Below the pieces are notes generated by a model that was not told the origin of the DNA, did not search any database, and worked only from the letters and a program-made list of their open reading frames with translations. A stretch of DNA of 64,000 nucleotides. Source: Clostridiales bacterium. GTDB taxonomy: Bacteria; Bacillota; Clostridia; Oscillospirales; Oscillospiraceae. The stretch spans positions 1-64,000 of the forward strand of contig JAHZGF010000054.1 in the NCBI GenBank assembly GCA_019420945.1, written 5' to 3'. Shown piece after piece: positions 25,627 to 34,214 of this stretch; positions within the stretch are counted from its first letter, which is position 1; each line of letters starts with the position of its first letter. A program made the position numbers and the translations under genes.

Positions 25627-26307
25627 ATGGAACTTTTACGGACAGAGCATCTGTGCAAAATCTACGGCCAGGGGGAAAACCGGGTGGAGGCCCTGAAAGA
25701 TGTCTCCCTTTCCGTAGAAAAGGGAGAGTTTGTAGCCATTATGGGCCCCTCCGGCTCGGGAAAATCCACCCTGCTTCATTTGCTGGGGGGTGTGGACACC
25801 CCCACCAGCGGCAACATCTATGTGGAGGGCCAGGACATCTCCACCAAGGATCCGGAGGGACTGGCCATCTTCCGCCGCCGGCAGGTGGGGCTCATCTACC
25901 AGTTTTATAACCTGATTCCGGTCCTCAATGTGGAGGAGAACATCACCTTGCCCCTGCTGATGGACGGCCGGACCCCGGACCCGGCCTACCTGGCGGAACT
26001 GCTGAAGCTGTTGGGGCTGGAAGACCGGAAACACCATCTGCCCAGCCAGCTCTCCGGGGGCCAGCAGCAGCGGGTGGCCATCGGTCGGGCCCTCATCAGC
26101 AACCCGGCTCTGGTGCTGGCGGATGAGCCCACGGGCGACCTGGACAGCCGGAACAGCCAGGAGATTATGGAGCTGTTGAAATACTCCAACCGCACCTACC
26201 GGCAGACCCTGATCGTCATCACCCATGACCGGGATGTGGCCCTGCAGGCCCACCGGATTCTGGAGCTGCGGGATGGCAGGCTTTTGGAGCAGGGGGTGGC
26301 CCCATGA
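25627..26307 (+). CDS. ABC exporter ATP-binding protein (MacB/BceA type)
   Basis: 226 residues from the ATG at 25627, behind AGGAGGT. Motifs: Walker A GPSGSGKST, Q-loop IYQFYNLIPVLNVEENI, signature LSGGQQQRVAIGRAL, Walker B VLADEPTGDLD and H-loop ITHD. YQFYNLIP and the DLDSRNS stretch are typical of the LolD/MacB/BceA group, which pairs with FtsX-like permeases. It overlaps the permease gene by ATGA and probably responds to the upstream two-component system; the group removes antimicrobial peptides or lipoproteins from the membrane. Confidence 0.87.
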   Translation: MELLRTEHLCKIYGQGENRVEALKDVSLSVEKGEFVAIMGPSGSGKSTLLHLLGGVDTPTSGNIYVEGQDISTKDPEGLAIFRRRQVGLIYQFYNLIPVLNVEENITLPLLMDGRTPDPAYLAELLKLLGLEDRKHHLPSQLSGGQQQRVAIGRALISNPALVLADEPTGDLDSRNSQEIMELLKYSNRTYRQTLIVITHDRDVALQAHRILELRDGRLLEQGVAP

Positions 26308-28742
26308 AGCACTTCTGGCCCACCCTGACCCTGCGGATCATGGCCCGGGCGAAGGGCAGAACGATGGCCAGCTTTCTGGGCAACCTGCTGGCGGTGACTT
26401 TAGTGCTGGCCGCCCTGATGCTGTTTTTCAGCGTGCAGCACGGCATGGTAGAGCAGGAATTGGCGGACACCGGCCGGTGGAAGGTCATCGTGTCCGGGCT
26501 GGATCAGGAAGAACTGGACACTTCCCGGGAGAGCTTCTCCCTGGTGGGCAGTTATCAGGAGCTGGGCACCCTGACCGTCCAGGAGGGGGACTACACCGCC
26601 GTCATCGCCGGCTTTGACCAGGGGCTGCTGGACCTGATCCCGGTCTCCCTGCTGGAGGGGCGGCTGCCGGAGACGGAAGATGAGGTGCTGGTGCCCGCTG
26701 TCAGTGCCCCGGAGGGCGGACTGCTCTGGAACGCCGGAGATACGGTCGCTCTGGCCGACGGGCGGTGCTTCACGGTCTGCGGAGTGATGAAGTTGCTGAA
26801 CATTGATCCCTGCATTCAGAACGTCCAAGGACTGGAGAATCGGATTACTCTGATCGCCCTGCCCCGGGCGGGGGAGTTCTCCTATACCGGCTTTTACTGG
26901 ACAAACCGGGATGTGGGCATCTACCAACGGGCTCCCGCTGTCTTTGGGGAGAAAACCCTGGTGTACAATAATTATGCCCTGTTCTGGACCACCTTGGATT
27001 GGGAGAATTCAGCCAAACGAGGCATGATCCTGATGATGGGTGTGCTAGGGCTGTTTGTGCTGACCGCCTTTTTCACCCTGGTGCTGAACGCCGCATCCAT
27101 CGCCCTGGGGGAGCGCAAGCGGATGTTGGGAGCGCTGGTAAGCCTGGGGGCTGCCCCGGGGCAGCTGCGGAGCATGGTGCTTTTTGAGTCCATGCTGCTG
27201 GCCCTGGGAGCCATCCCGCCGGGCATTGCCCTCAGTTATGGGGGCATCAAGTTGGCGCTGGTGCTGATGGGAGGCAATTCCCGGTTGGTACTGCCCATCT
27301 GGGGCCTGGCCCTGGGGATCGTGTTCATACTGCTGGTGGTCCCCGTTTCGGTGTGGATTCCCGCCCGTCGGGCGGCAAAAATCCCGCCCATGGAGGCGGT
27401 ACGGGGAGACGGAGACTACCGCACCCAGGGAAGCCAAAAACTGTTTCAAAGGGTCTACCGGATCTTTGGCCTGGAGGGCATGCTGGCAGCCAAGAACTTC
27501 CGGCGCAGCCGGGGGAAATACTTTCCCGCCGCCCTCTCCATCTTCCTCTGTGTGCTGCTCTTTATCCCAACCTGTTACTTTACGTCCTCCTACTTTTCCT
27601 ATTTGGACTTCTGGAATCCAGAGGGCAGGGAAGTACAATGTTCGTTTATAGGCGCTGAAGATCCAGATCCTACGCAACAGGATATTACCCAGTGGCTGAA
27701 TCTGTATTACACGCTTTCCGAAATCCCCGAGGTACAGGGCGGATCCTTTTATGCGGAGCTCTATCTTGTTGGTTCCTTTGCTCCGGATAATCTGAACTCA
27801 CAAGTAGCCAGCCTGATTTCCGGGACACAAGACGGCAATCAATTTGAAACTGAAGTTGAGTTGGTGTTTCTGGATGAGTCAACCTGGGTTGACTACCGGC
27901 AGAAGGTGGGCGCCGGGGCGGAGGCGGACACCCGGGGCATCCTGGCCCAGCGGTACCAAAACCGCAGGGCCTCTGGTTTCGGCACCCACACCAACTATTT
28001 TACCTGTGACCTGTTCCAGTCCGGGATTACCCAGACCACCTTTCAGGCAAGCTCTGATTTTTCAGAATACAGGGATTTTAATCTAAGCTTTTCCCCCTTG
28101 TTGACGGAGGAGTACCCCAGCAACGCCTTTCATGGATTGTGCCTGTTTTTTCCGATGAGTCAGGTCTCCACGTTGTTTTCTGGACAGGACTTCCGCTTTT
28201 CGGATGTGGCCGCCTATTTCGCTACCGACACCCCAGCCCAGACGGCCCAGATCATGCAGCGTCTGGTGGGACAGGTTGGCTCGAGCGGAAGAGTAGTGGA
28301 TACACAGCGAAACTATCAGTCTCTGCTCGATAACACCAGACTGCTCCGGTTATTTGGCCTCTCCTTCTCAGGGTTGCTGGGACTGGTGGCAGTGGTGAAC
28401 CTATTCAGCGTCATCTCTGCCAGCCTCTCTGCCCGGACACGAGAACTGGCCGCCCTGTCCTCGGTGGGACTGGGCCGAAGGCGTATGCGCCGGATGCTGT
28501 GTTACGAATGCATCTGTTACACCCTCTGGGGAGCGATGCCCGGCCTAATAGCCGCCCATCTGTGCACTTGGCAGATTGTCTGGCGACTCTACGGAGATGT
28601 TTGGGAGCAGAGCTACCATCCACCTTGGGGAGCCACCTTGATCATCCTGGGAGTGGTGGTCTGTGTGGTGACAGTAGCCACCTGGAAAAGCGTGGCGCGG
28701 CTGGAACAGATGAAGCTGATGGAGGCTATTCAGCAGAGCTAG
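26304..28742 (+). CDS. FtsX-like ABC exporter permease
   Basis: 812 residues. One N-terminal membrane helix is followed by a large external domain (about 50-220), three membrane helices with the FtsX motif around residues 240-355, a second long external domain (about 420-650), and three more helices ending in KSVARLEQMKLMEAIQQS. This double FtsX layout is that of BceB/YknZ-like peptide-resistance or lipid-handling exporters. Within the second external domain codon use is somewhat less GC-rich (around 27630-28340), as often seen in fast-evolving sensor loops. Confidence 0.83.
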   Translation: MKHFWPTLTLRIMARAKGRTMASFLGNLLAVTLVLAALMLFFSVQHGMVEQELADTGRWKVIVSGLDQEELDTSRESFSLVGSYQELGTLTVQEGDYTAVIAGFDQGLLDLIPVSLLEGRLPETEDEVLVPAVSAPEGGLLWNAGDTVALADGRCFTVCGVMKLLNIDPCIQNVQGLENRITLIALPRAGEFSYTGFYWTNRDVGIYQRAPAVFGEKTLVYNNYALFWTTLDWENSAKRGMILMMGVLGLFVLTAFFTLVLNAASIALGERKRMLGALVSLGAAPGQLRSMVLFESMLLALGAIPPGIALSYGGIKLALVLMGGNSRLVLPIWGLALGIVFILLVVPVSVWIPARRAAKIPPMEAVRGDGDYRTQGSQKLFQRVYRIFGLEGMLAAKNFRRSRGKYFPAALSIFLCVLLFIPTCYFTSSYFSYLDFWNPEGREVQCSFIGAEDPDPTQQDITQWLNLYYTLSEIPEVQGGSFYAELYLVGSFAPDNLNSQVASLISGTQDGNQFETEVELVFLDESTWVDYRQKVGAGAEADTRGILAQRYQNRRASGFGTHTNYFTCDLFQSGITQTTFQASSDFSEYRDFNLSFSPLLTEEYPSNAFHGLCLFFPMSQVSTLFSGQDFRFSDVAAYFATDTPAQTAQIMQRLVGQVGSSGRVVDTQRNYQSLLDNTRLLRLFGLSFSGLLGLVAVVNLFSVISASLSARTRELAALSSVGLGRRRMRRMLCYECICYTLWGAMPGLIAAHLCTWQIVWRLYGDVWEQSYHPPWGATLIILGVVVCVVTVATWKSVARLEQMKLMEAIQQS

Positions 28743-29139
28743 GTGAAACAGGACGGCTATTCCAATGAAGATAGGAATAATTCGGAAAGACGGAACCTAC
28801 ATATGCAGTTCTTGAGTGCCGCTGGTGATGTCACTGGCGGCACCTCTTTTTCGAAGCGTCGGTTAGGACGAAGAAGAAATGGATCCGAATCTATGAGACC
28901 TTGCGGAAGCCCGCCAAAGCAGTGACGATTTTTGTTTATCTAGCCCATATCATGCTTGCCTGCCGTTTTATCTGGTTTAGGACCAACGGAATCAACGAGC
29001 TCTATCTATGCACGCTTTAGTGCTGGCTGCTTTCAAAAGAATTGTTCAGCAATTCTTTTGATTGGTGAGGGAATGTGTTATAGTGTTTCCAGCACAATCC
29101 GCACGGTAAAATTGCCAGGCAGGAGGGAAGGCCAGCATC
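28743..29139. other. intergenic region with an inverted repeat and possible promoter
   Basis: No gene is supported. At 29034-29060 lies an 11-bp perfect inverted repeat (CAAAAGAATTG, loop TTCAG, complement). It overlaps a possible -35 box TTTTGA (29056-29061) that is 17 bp from TATAGT (29079-29084), so it may be an operator for the gene at 29140. Confidence 0.45.
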
Positions 29140-29757
29140 ATGGAACTTTTGGCATTGGAACAGGACGTCACGGAGAAAATCCAATCTACCTACGCAAATA
29201 CCCCGATCAAGACGATTCTGCAACGTGTTTTTCAGCTGGCCAAAGATGGATTGAATCTAAACATCAAGCTTTGTTTTACCATGCCGGAAGGCTTTGAACA
29301 GGCGTATGGTGTGACCAATCCGGTCACCGGCGATATCCATGTCAATGAAGCCCTGTGGAATCCGTCAAATCTGGTTGAACCGCTGTTTTACTTCCTCCAT
29401 GAGCTGCGCCACGCCATCCAGGCTGCCCATCCGGACTGGTTTTCCGAGGCCATTCAGCGCAACGCCCGGTATATTCTCCAGTATGATGGGACGGCTTACA
29501 AGATTGAAAACAATGAAATACTGGAAGTGAAACTGCCCGGAGAACAGGCCTATTTTACGGAACTCTATCTGGCCTCTCCCGCCGAGGTGGATGCCAACGC
29601 CTTTGCCTACCGCTGCCTGTCCGGGGTGGGGGGCGAAAAGCTGGAGCGGCTCTATGCCATGTGGTCGCCGGAGTACCGTTATTTCTCCAGAGAAGAGGCC
29701 GACGACGAATTTCTGAAGGCAGTGGAGGCCATAGAGGCCCAGCTGGCCAAGCGATAA
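29140..29757 (+). CDS. HExxH-containing protein, putative zinc metallopeptidase fold
   Basis: 205 residues, soluble, no signal peptide. The motif FLHELRHAIQ near residues 84-93 is a HExxH zinc-peptidase signature, and about 55 residues on SPAEVDANAFAYR offers a glutamate (AEVDA) that could be the third ligand, as in SprT or ImmA/IrrE-like gluzincin proteins. I cannot place it in a named family. It is monocistronic between two hairpins. It might be a domesticated cytoplasmic protease; catalysis is not proven. Confidence 0.65.
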   Translation: MELLALEQDVTEKIQSTYANTPIKTILQRVFQLAKDGLNLNIKLCFTMPEGFEQAYGVTNPVTGDIHVNEALWNPSNLVEPLFYFLHELRHAIQAAHPDWFSEAIQRNARYILQYDGTAYKIENNEILEVKLPGEQAYFTELYLASPAEVDANAFAYRCLSGVGGEKLERLYAMWSPEYRYFSREEADDEFLKAVEAIEAQLAKR

Positions 29758-29769
29758 TCAAGCGGAGCA

Positions 29770-29807
29770 AAAAGCGGCCAGACCGATTGATCGGTCTGGC
29801 CGCTTTT
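29770..29807. terminator. bidirectional terminator
   Basis: A 17-bp perfect stem (AAAAGCGGCCAGACCGA, loop TTGA, complement) between convergent genes, with T-runs on both strands. Confidence 0.85.
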
Positions 29808-29813
29808 CGTTGT

Positions 29814-31628
29814 TCAGGACAGCTCGAACATGCCGTGATAGAGCTGGTAATATTCCCCCTGCTGGGCCAGCAGGTCCTCGTGGTCGCCCCGCTCCACAAT
29901 CTGGCCCTGCTCCAGCACCATGATGGCTGCGGCGTTGCGGACGGTGGACAGCCGGTGGGCGATGACGAACACCGTCCGGCCCTCCATCAGTTGGTCCATG
30001 CCCTTTTCGATGAGGGATTCGGTCCGGGTGTCGATGGAGGAGGTGGCCTCGTCCAGAATCAGCACCGGCGGGTCCGCCACCGCCGCTCGGGCGATGGCCA
30101 GCAGCTGCCGCTGGCCCTGGGATAGATTGGCCCCGTCGGCAGTGACCATAGTGTCATACCCCTCCGGCAGTCGGCGGATGAAGGAGTCGGCGTTGGCAAT
30201 CCTGGCCGCCTGCTTGACCTCCTCCAGGGTGGCGTTCAACTCGCCGAAGCGGATGTTGTCGGCGATGGTGCCGGCAAACAGATGGGTGTCCTGGAGCACC
30301 ATGCCCAGGGACCGCCGCAGATCATCCTTCCTGATGTCTTTGACGTCGATGCCGTCATAGGTCACCGTGCCCTGCTGCACGTCGTAGAACCGGTTGATCA
30401 GGTTGGTGATAGTGGTCTTACCGGCGCCGGTGGAGCCCACGAAGGCGATCTTCTGCCCCGGCTTGGCATATAGGCTGATGTCCTTCAGGATGGGGTGGCC
30501 TTCGTCGTAGCTGAAGGTCACATGGTCAAACCGTACGTCCCCCCGCAGGGGCACCTTGGTTCCGTCGGGCTTCTGCCAGGCCCAGCCGCCTTCCGGCTCC
30601 TTGACCAGTCGGACCTGGCCCTCATCCACCTCCGGGTCTTGGTCCATTGCCTCGAACACCCGCTCGGCGCCAGCCAGGGCCGCCAGCAGGAAGTTACTCT
30701 GCTGGGTGAACTGGTTGATGGGCAGAGCCGCCTGGCGCACAAAGACCAGATAGCTGGCCAGACTGCCCACGTCGGTCATGCCCTTCATGGCCATAAAGCC
30801 TCCCAGGGCGGCCACAATGGCATAGTTGATGTAGGAGATGCTGACCACCGCCGGTACCATAGTGGCGGCATAGGCCTGGGCGCCGGTGCCCGCTTTACGG
30901 AGAGCCTCGTTCTTCTCCTGGAACCGGCGCAGGTTTTCCGCCTCGTGGTTGAACACCTTGACCACCTTTTGGCCCGCCACCATCTCCTCAATATATCCGT
31001 CCAGATCTCCCAGGTGGGACTGCTGTTTTTGGTAGAAAATCTTGCTGCGTTTGCCGCTGTATCGGATGTAGAGGAACATGGCCGCGTAGCAAACCGCCAC
31101 CACCAGCGTCAGCCGCCAGTTCAGAATAAACAGGATGGTGAGGGTGCCCACCACCTGAATAAAACTCTGAATCACCATGGCGAAGCTGTTGTTGAGGGCG
31201 TCGGAGATGGTGTCTACATCGTTGGTGAAGTAGCTCATAACATCCCCGTGGCGCCGGGTGTCGAAGAACCGCAGCGGCAGGGTCTGCAAGTGGGCAAACA
31301 GATCCCGGCGGATGTCGAAGAGCACCTTCTGGGCCGCCTTCACCATGGTCTGGGTGTAGCCCAGAGAGGCCAGGGCCCCGGCCAGATAGATGGCGGCGGT
31401 GAGCAGCACGCCCCTGAGCAGGTCGCTCCATTGGCCGGAGGTCAGGGAATTGACCACTGGCCGGATCATGTAAGTGCCCAGCAGATTGGCCAGGGCACTG
31501 ACCACCACCAGCACCGCCACCAACAGCAGCAGATATTTGTGCCGCCCCAGATAGGACAGCAGGGTGCGCAGGGTGTAGCCCAAATTTTTTGGCTTCTTAC
31601 TGCTGAGTGGCCGGGCTGCCATGGACAT
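29814..31628 (-). CDS. heterodimeric ABC exporter subunit (MdlB-like)
   Basis: 604 residues: six membrane helices (about 25-330) and an ATPase domain with Walker A GSTGAGKTT, signature NLSQGQRQLLAIARA and Walker B VLILDEATSSIDTRTE. This is a multidrug/lipid exporter half of the MdlAB/LmrCD/BmrCD kind. The gene overlaps its partner by 32 bp. In such pairs one ATP site is degenerate; here the signature is NLSQGQ, so subtle differences between the two halves are expected. The MarR gene at the head of the operon probably controls it. Confidence 0.87.
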   Translation of the reverse strand: MSMAARPLSSKKPKNLGYTLRTLLSYLGRHKYLLLLVAVLVVVSALANLLGTYMIRPVVNSLTSGQWSDLLRGVLLTAAIYLAGALASLGYTQTMVKAAQKVLFDIRRDLFAHLQTLPLRFFDTRRHGDVMSYFTNDVDTISDALNNSFAMVIQSFIQVVGTLTILFILNWRLTLVVAVCYAAMFLYIRYSGKRSKIFYQKQQSHLGDLDGYIEEMVAGQKVVKVFNHEAENLRRFQEKNEALRKAGTGAQAYAATMVPAVVSISYINYAIVAALGGFMAMKGMTDVGSLASYLVFVRQAALPINQFTQQSNFLLAALAGAERVFEAMDQDPEVDEGQVRLVKEPEGGWAWQKPDGTKVPLRGDVRFDHVTFSYDEGHPILKDISLYAKPGQKIAFVGSTGAGKTTITNLINRFYDVQQGTVTYDGIDVKDIRKDDLRRSLGMVLQDTHLFAGTIADNIRFGELNATLEEVKQAARIANADSFIRRLPEGYDTMVTADGANLSQGQRQLLAIARAAVADPPVLILDEATSSIDTRTESLIEKGMDQLMEGRTVFVIAHRLSTVRNAAAIMVLEQGQIVERGDHEDLLAQQGEYYQLYHGMFELS

Positions 31629-33351
31629 CCTCTCCTTTCATCTGGGATGTGTAGATTTCCTGATAGATGGGATCCTGGGCCAACAGTTGGCGATGGGTGC
31701 CCGTGGCGTGGATTTTGCCATCCTCCAGAATGACAATCAGGTCAGCGTCCATGACGGAGGTGACCCGCTGGGCGATGATGATCTTGGTGACTCCGGTGAG
31801 TTTGGCCAGGGCGGAGCGGATCTTGCCCTCGGTGGCGGTGTCCACGGCACTGGTGGAGTCGTCGAAGATCAGCACCTTGGGTTTCTTCAGCAGAGCCCGG
31901 GCAATGCACAGCCGCTGCTTCTGGCCTCCGGAGACGTTGACACCCCCCTGGCCCAGATCTGTGTCCAGTCCGTCGGGCATCCGCGTGAGAAATTCGTCGG
32001 CACAGGCTGCCCGACAGGCCGCCCAGAGGATTTCATCGTCTGCGTCGGGGTCGCCCCATTGGAGATTGTCCCGGACGGTGCCGGAGAACAGCACGTTCTT
32101 CTGGAGCACGATGCCCACGGCGTCCCGCAGGGCGGTCAGGTCGTATTCCCGGACATCCCGGCCCCCTAGCTTCACCGCCCCCTCAGTCACGTCGTAGAGT
32201 CGGGGAATCAGCTGGACCAAGGTGGTCTTGGAGGAGCCAGTGCCTCCCATGATGCCCACGGTCTGGCCCGGGGCAATGTGGAGGTTGACCCCGGACAGGG
32301 CGTACTCCTGGGCCCCAACCTGATATTGGAATGAGACATGCTCAAAGTCAATGCTGCCGTCGGACACCTCTGTCACCGCCCCCTCCGGGGAGGTGAGGGC
32401 CGGAGTCTCATCCAGCACCTGGGCGATCCGGTGGGCGCTGGCCAGGGAGCGGGTCAGCAACAGAAACACGTTGGAGATCATCATAAAGGAGTTCATGACC
32501 TGGAGCACATAGCTGAGAAATCCCGTCAGCTCTCCCACCTGAAGGTTGCCGTGCAGAATCATGTCACCGCCGAACCACAGAATCAGCACCGTGGCGGTGT
32601 ACAGGGTGAACTGAAAGGCGGGCAGGTTGAGCACCGCAAAGTGGAAGGTTTTCTGGCTGGTGTCCATGAGCTCCTGGTTTACATCCTGGAACTTCTCCTC
32701 TTCATAATCGCCCCGGACAAAGGCCTTGACGGCCCGGATACCCGTGAGCCACTCCTGCACCACGTTGTTGAGCCGGTCCACTGCTTTCTGAAGACGGCTG
32801 TACATGGGGGCCACCTTGCGGACCACGAAAAAGAGAATCAGAGCCAGCACCGGGGCGCACACCACAAAAATCAGCGCCAGCTTGGCATTCATCCAGAAGG
32901 AGAGGCCCAACCCCATCACCAGCATCATGGGGCTGCGGATCAGGGGGCGGAGTCCGCCGTTGATGGCGTTTTGAAGCACCGTTACATCGGTGGTCATTCT
33001 CGTCACCAGGGAAGAGGTCTCAAATCGATCCAGATTGGAGAAGGCGTAGTCCTGTACCCGCCGGTACTGGGCCTCCCGGATGTTGGCGCCCCAGCCGTAG
33101 GCGCTGCGGGCGGCGAATCGGGCATACAGCAGCCCGGTGATCAGAGCCAGCACCGCGCAGATTCCCATTTGAACGCCTTTGTAGATGATATAGTTGAGGT
33201 CGTGGCCCTCCACGCCCACATCGATGAGGTCCGCCATCAGTACCGGAATCACCAGCTCAAAGATGGTCTCAATGACCACCAGCAGCCCGCCTATGATTAT
33301 GTCCCGTCGATAGGGGCCCAGATAGGCCAGCAGCCGTTTGAAATCCTTCAC
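31597..33351 (-). CDS. heterodimeric ABC exporter subunit (MdlA-like)
   Basis: 584 residues starting at a GTG that overlaps the MarR stop (GTGA). Six membrane helices (about 15-300) and an ATPase domain with Walker A GGTGSSKTTLVQ, signature NVSGGQKQRLCIARAL and Walker B VLIFDDSTSAVDTATE. The second residue after the Walker B aspartate is Asp, not the usual catalytic Glu, which marks the degenerate, non-hydrolysing site of heterodimeric exporters. Walker A also has Ser in place of the usual Gly before Lys. Confidence 0.87.
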   Translation of the reverse strand: MKDFKRLLAYLGPYRRDIIIGGLLVVIETIFELVIPVLMADLIDVGVEGHDLNYIIYKGVQMGICAVLALITGLLYARFAARSAYGWGANIREAQYRRVQDYAFSNLDRFETSSLVTRMTTDVTVLQNAINGGLRPLIRSPMMLVMGLGLSFWMNAKLALIFVVCAPVLALILFFVVRKVAPMYSRLQKAVDRLNNVVQEWLTGIRAVKAFVRGDYEEEKFQDVNQELMDTSQKTFHFAVLNLPAFQFTLYTATVLILWFGGDMILHGNLQVGELTGFLSYVLQVMNSFMMISNVFLLLTRSLASAHRIAQVLDETPALTSPEGAVTEVSDGSIDFEHVSFQYQVGAQEYALSGVNLHIAPGQTVGIMGGTGSSKTTLVQLIPRLYDVTEGAVKLGGRDVREYDLTALRDAVGIVLQKNVLFSGTVRDNLQWGDPDADDEILWAACRAACADEFLTRMPDGLDTDLGQGGVNVSGGQKQRLCIARALLKKPKVLIFDDSTSAVDTATEGKIRSALAKLTGVTKIIIAQRVTSVMDADLIVILEDGKIHATGTHRQLLAQDPIYQEIYTSQMKGEDVHGSPATQQ

Positions 33352-33779
33352 GGCTGATCCCCCTCTCCCTTGAGATTCTGATAGGCCCGGGAGAGGAAGT
33401 TAGAAAAGAGGTCCCGCTCCTGCTGGCTGAAACCGGCCAGCATCTGCTCCTCCATCTCCCGGCAGCAGGCCTGCCATTGGCCGTAGGCCTCCTGACCGGC
33501 AGGGGTCAGCTCGATGAGATCCCGACGGCGGTCCGCCTGATCCGGGCGCCGGGAGACAAAGCCGCCCTTTTGCAGGCTGTCCAGCATCCGGCACACCGTG
33601 GCCGGATCCACATCGTAAAAGTCCGCCAGCTGGCGTTGGCTGCTGGCACCGTTGCGGCTCAGATAGCCCAGGATTTTAGGCTGCCCGGCCCCAAGTCCCA
33701 GTTTGGCCAGGTTGGGGCGCAGAGCCGCCCGCTGGGCGTGAAAGGCCCGGTAGAGCAGCATATGGAAGGTTCGTTCCAT
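33348..33779 (-). CDS. MarR-family regulator of the ABC exporter operon
   Basis: 143 residues from the ATG at 33779, preceded by GGAGGTGG; the frame is open further upstream but that would run through the promoter. The winged helix lies at about residues 45-95 (SSQRQLADFYDVDPATVCRMLDSL, wing RRPDQADRRRDL). It is first in an operon with both exporter genes, overlapping the first by GTGA, and tandem palindromes overlap its transcription start, so autorepression relieved by an exported toxic compound is likely. Confidence 0.87.
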   Translation of the reverse strand: MERTFHMLLYRAFHAQRAALRPNLAKLGLGAGQPKILGYLSRNGASSQRQLADFYDVDPATVCRMLDSLQKGGFVSRRPDQADRRRDLIELTPAGQEAYGQWQACCREMEEQMLAGFSQQERDLFSNFLSRAYQNLKGEGDQP

Positions 33780-33792
33780 GGGTCCACCTCCA

Positions 33793-33847
33793 ATTGATAT
33801 ATCAATCATTGACATATCAATTATATAGACTTGCCCAGACTTGTCAA
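33793..33847 (-). promoter_or_regulatory. promoter with tandem MarR operators
   Basis: Minus-strand TTGACA (33842-33847) and TATAAT (33820-33825), spacer 16 bp. Just downstream lie two 14-bp boxes: ATTGATATATCAAT, a perfect palindrome at 33793-33806, and ATTGACATATCAAT, one mismatch, at 33808-33821. Their starts are 15 bp apart, and they cover the start of transcription. Confidence 0.8.
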
Positions 33848-33936
33848 GCCGGGGACGGCGCATCCTTCGCCGCTTGGGAAGCGTCAAGCGATTGCGTCTT
33901 AGTGTTGCGAAGCAGCAAAAAAGAAGAAGCCACATC

Positions 33937-33965
33937 TTGACTTTTGCCTTTGAATCCATTATAAT
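33937..33965 (+). promoter_or_regulatory. promoter of the antiporter gene
   Basis: TTGACT at 33937-33942 and TATAAT at 33960-33965, spacer 17 bp, giving a leader of about 240 nt. Confidence 0.7.
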
Positions 33966-33971
33966 CTGCCG

Positions 33972-34110
33972 CGTATGAAAGGGAATGAGGTTCTCCCTCG
34001 GCTTGGCCGGAACCGCTTGAAAGAGCTGATGACTTCTGCGCTTGTGCAGGAGTCTCTTTTTTTATGGAAACCGACGATTTCTGCATCAATGCAGGGATTG
34101 TCGGTTTTTG
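33972..34110 (+). promoter_or_regulatory. candidate riboswitch/attenuator leader of the antiporter gene
   Basis: Inside the leader are two terminator-like hairpins: GACTTCTGC/GCAGGAGTC (34031-34054) with a T-run to 34063, and a 19-bp stem with G-U pairs (34068-34086 with 34089-34107) with a second T-run. Upstream, about 33985-34030, is a compact structure (GGTTC/GAACC enclosing CGG/CCG, then GCT/AGC). Two terminators between promoter and coding start imply conditional read-through. Ion-sensing riboswitches (Li+, Na+, fluoride) precede antiporter genes in other bacteria; I cannot assign the class. Confidence 0.5.
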
Positions 34111-34214
34111 CGTTAGGCCACCAAAAGCCTGGAAAGATATGATTGCAGATTACTGCAACCATCGGAAGCGGCAGAGAGAAAATCAGAGCTTGCTCGCAAC
34201 ACAGGAGGAATATT

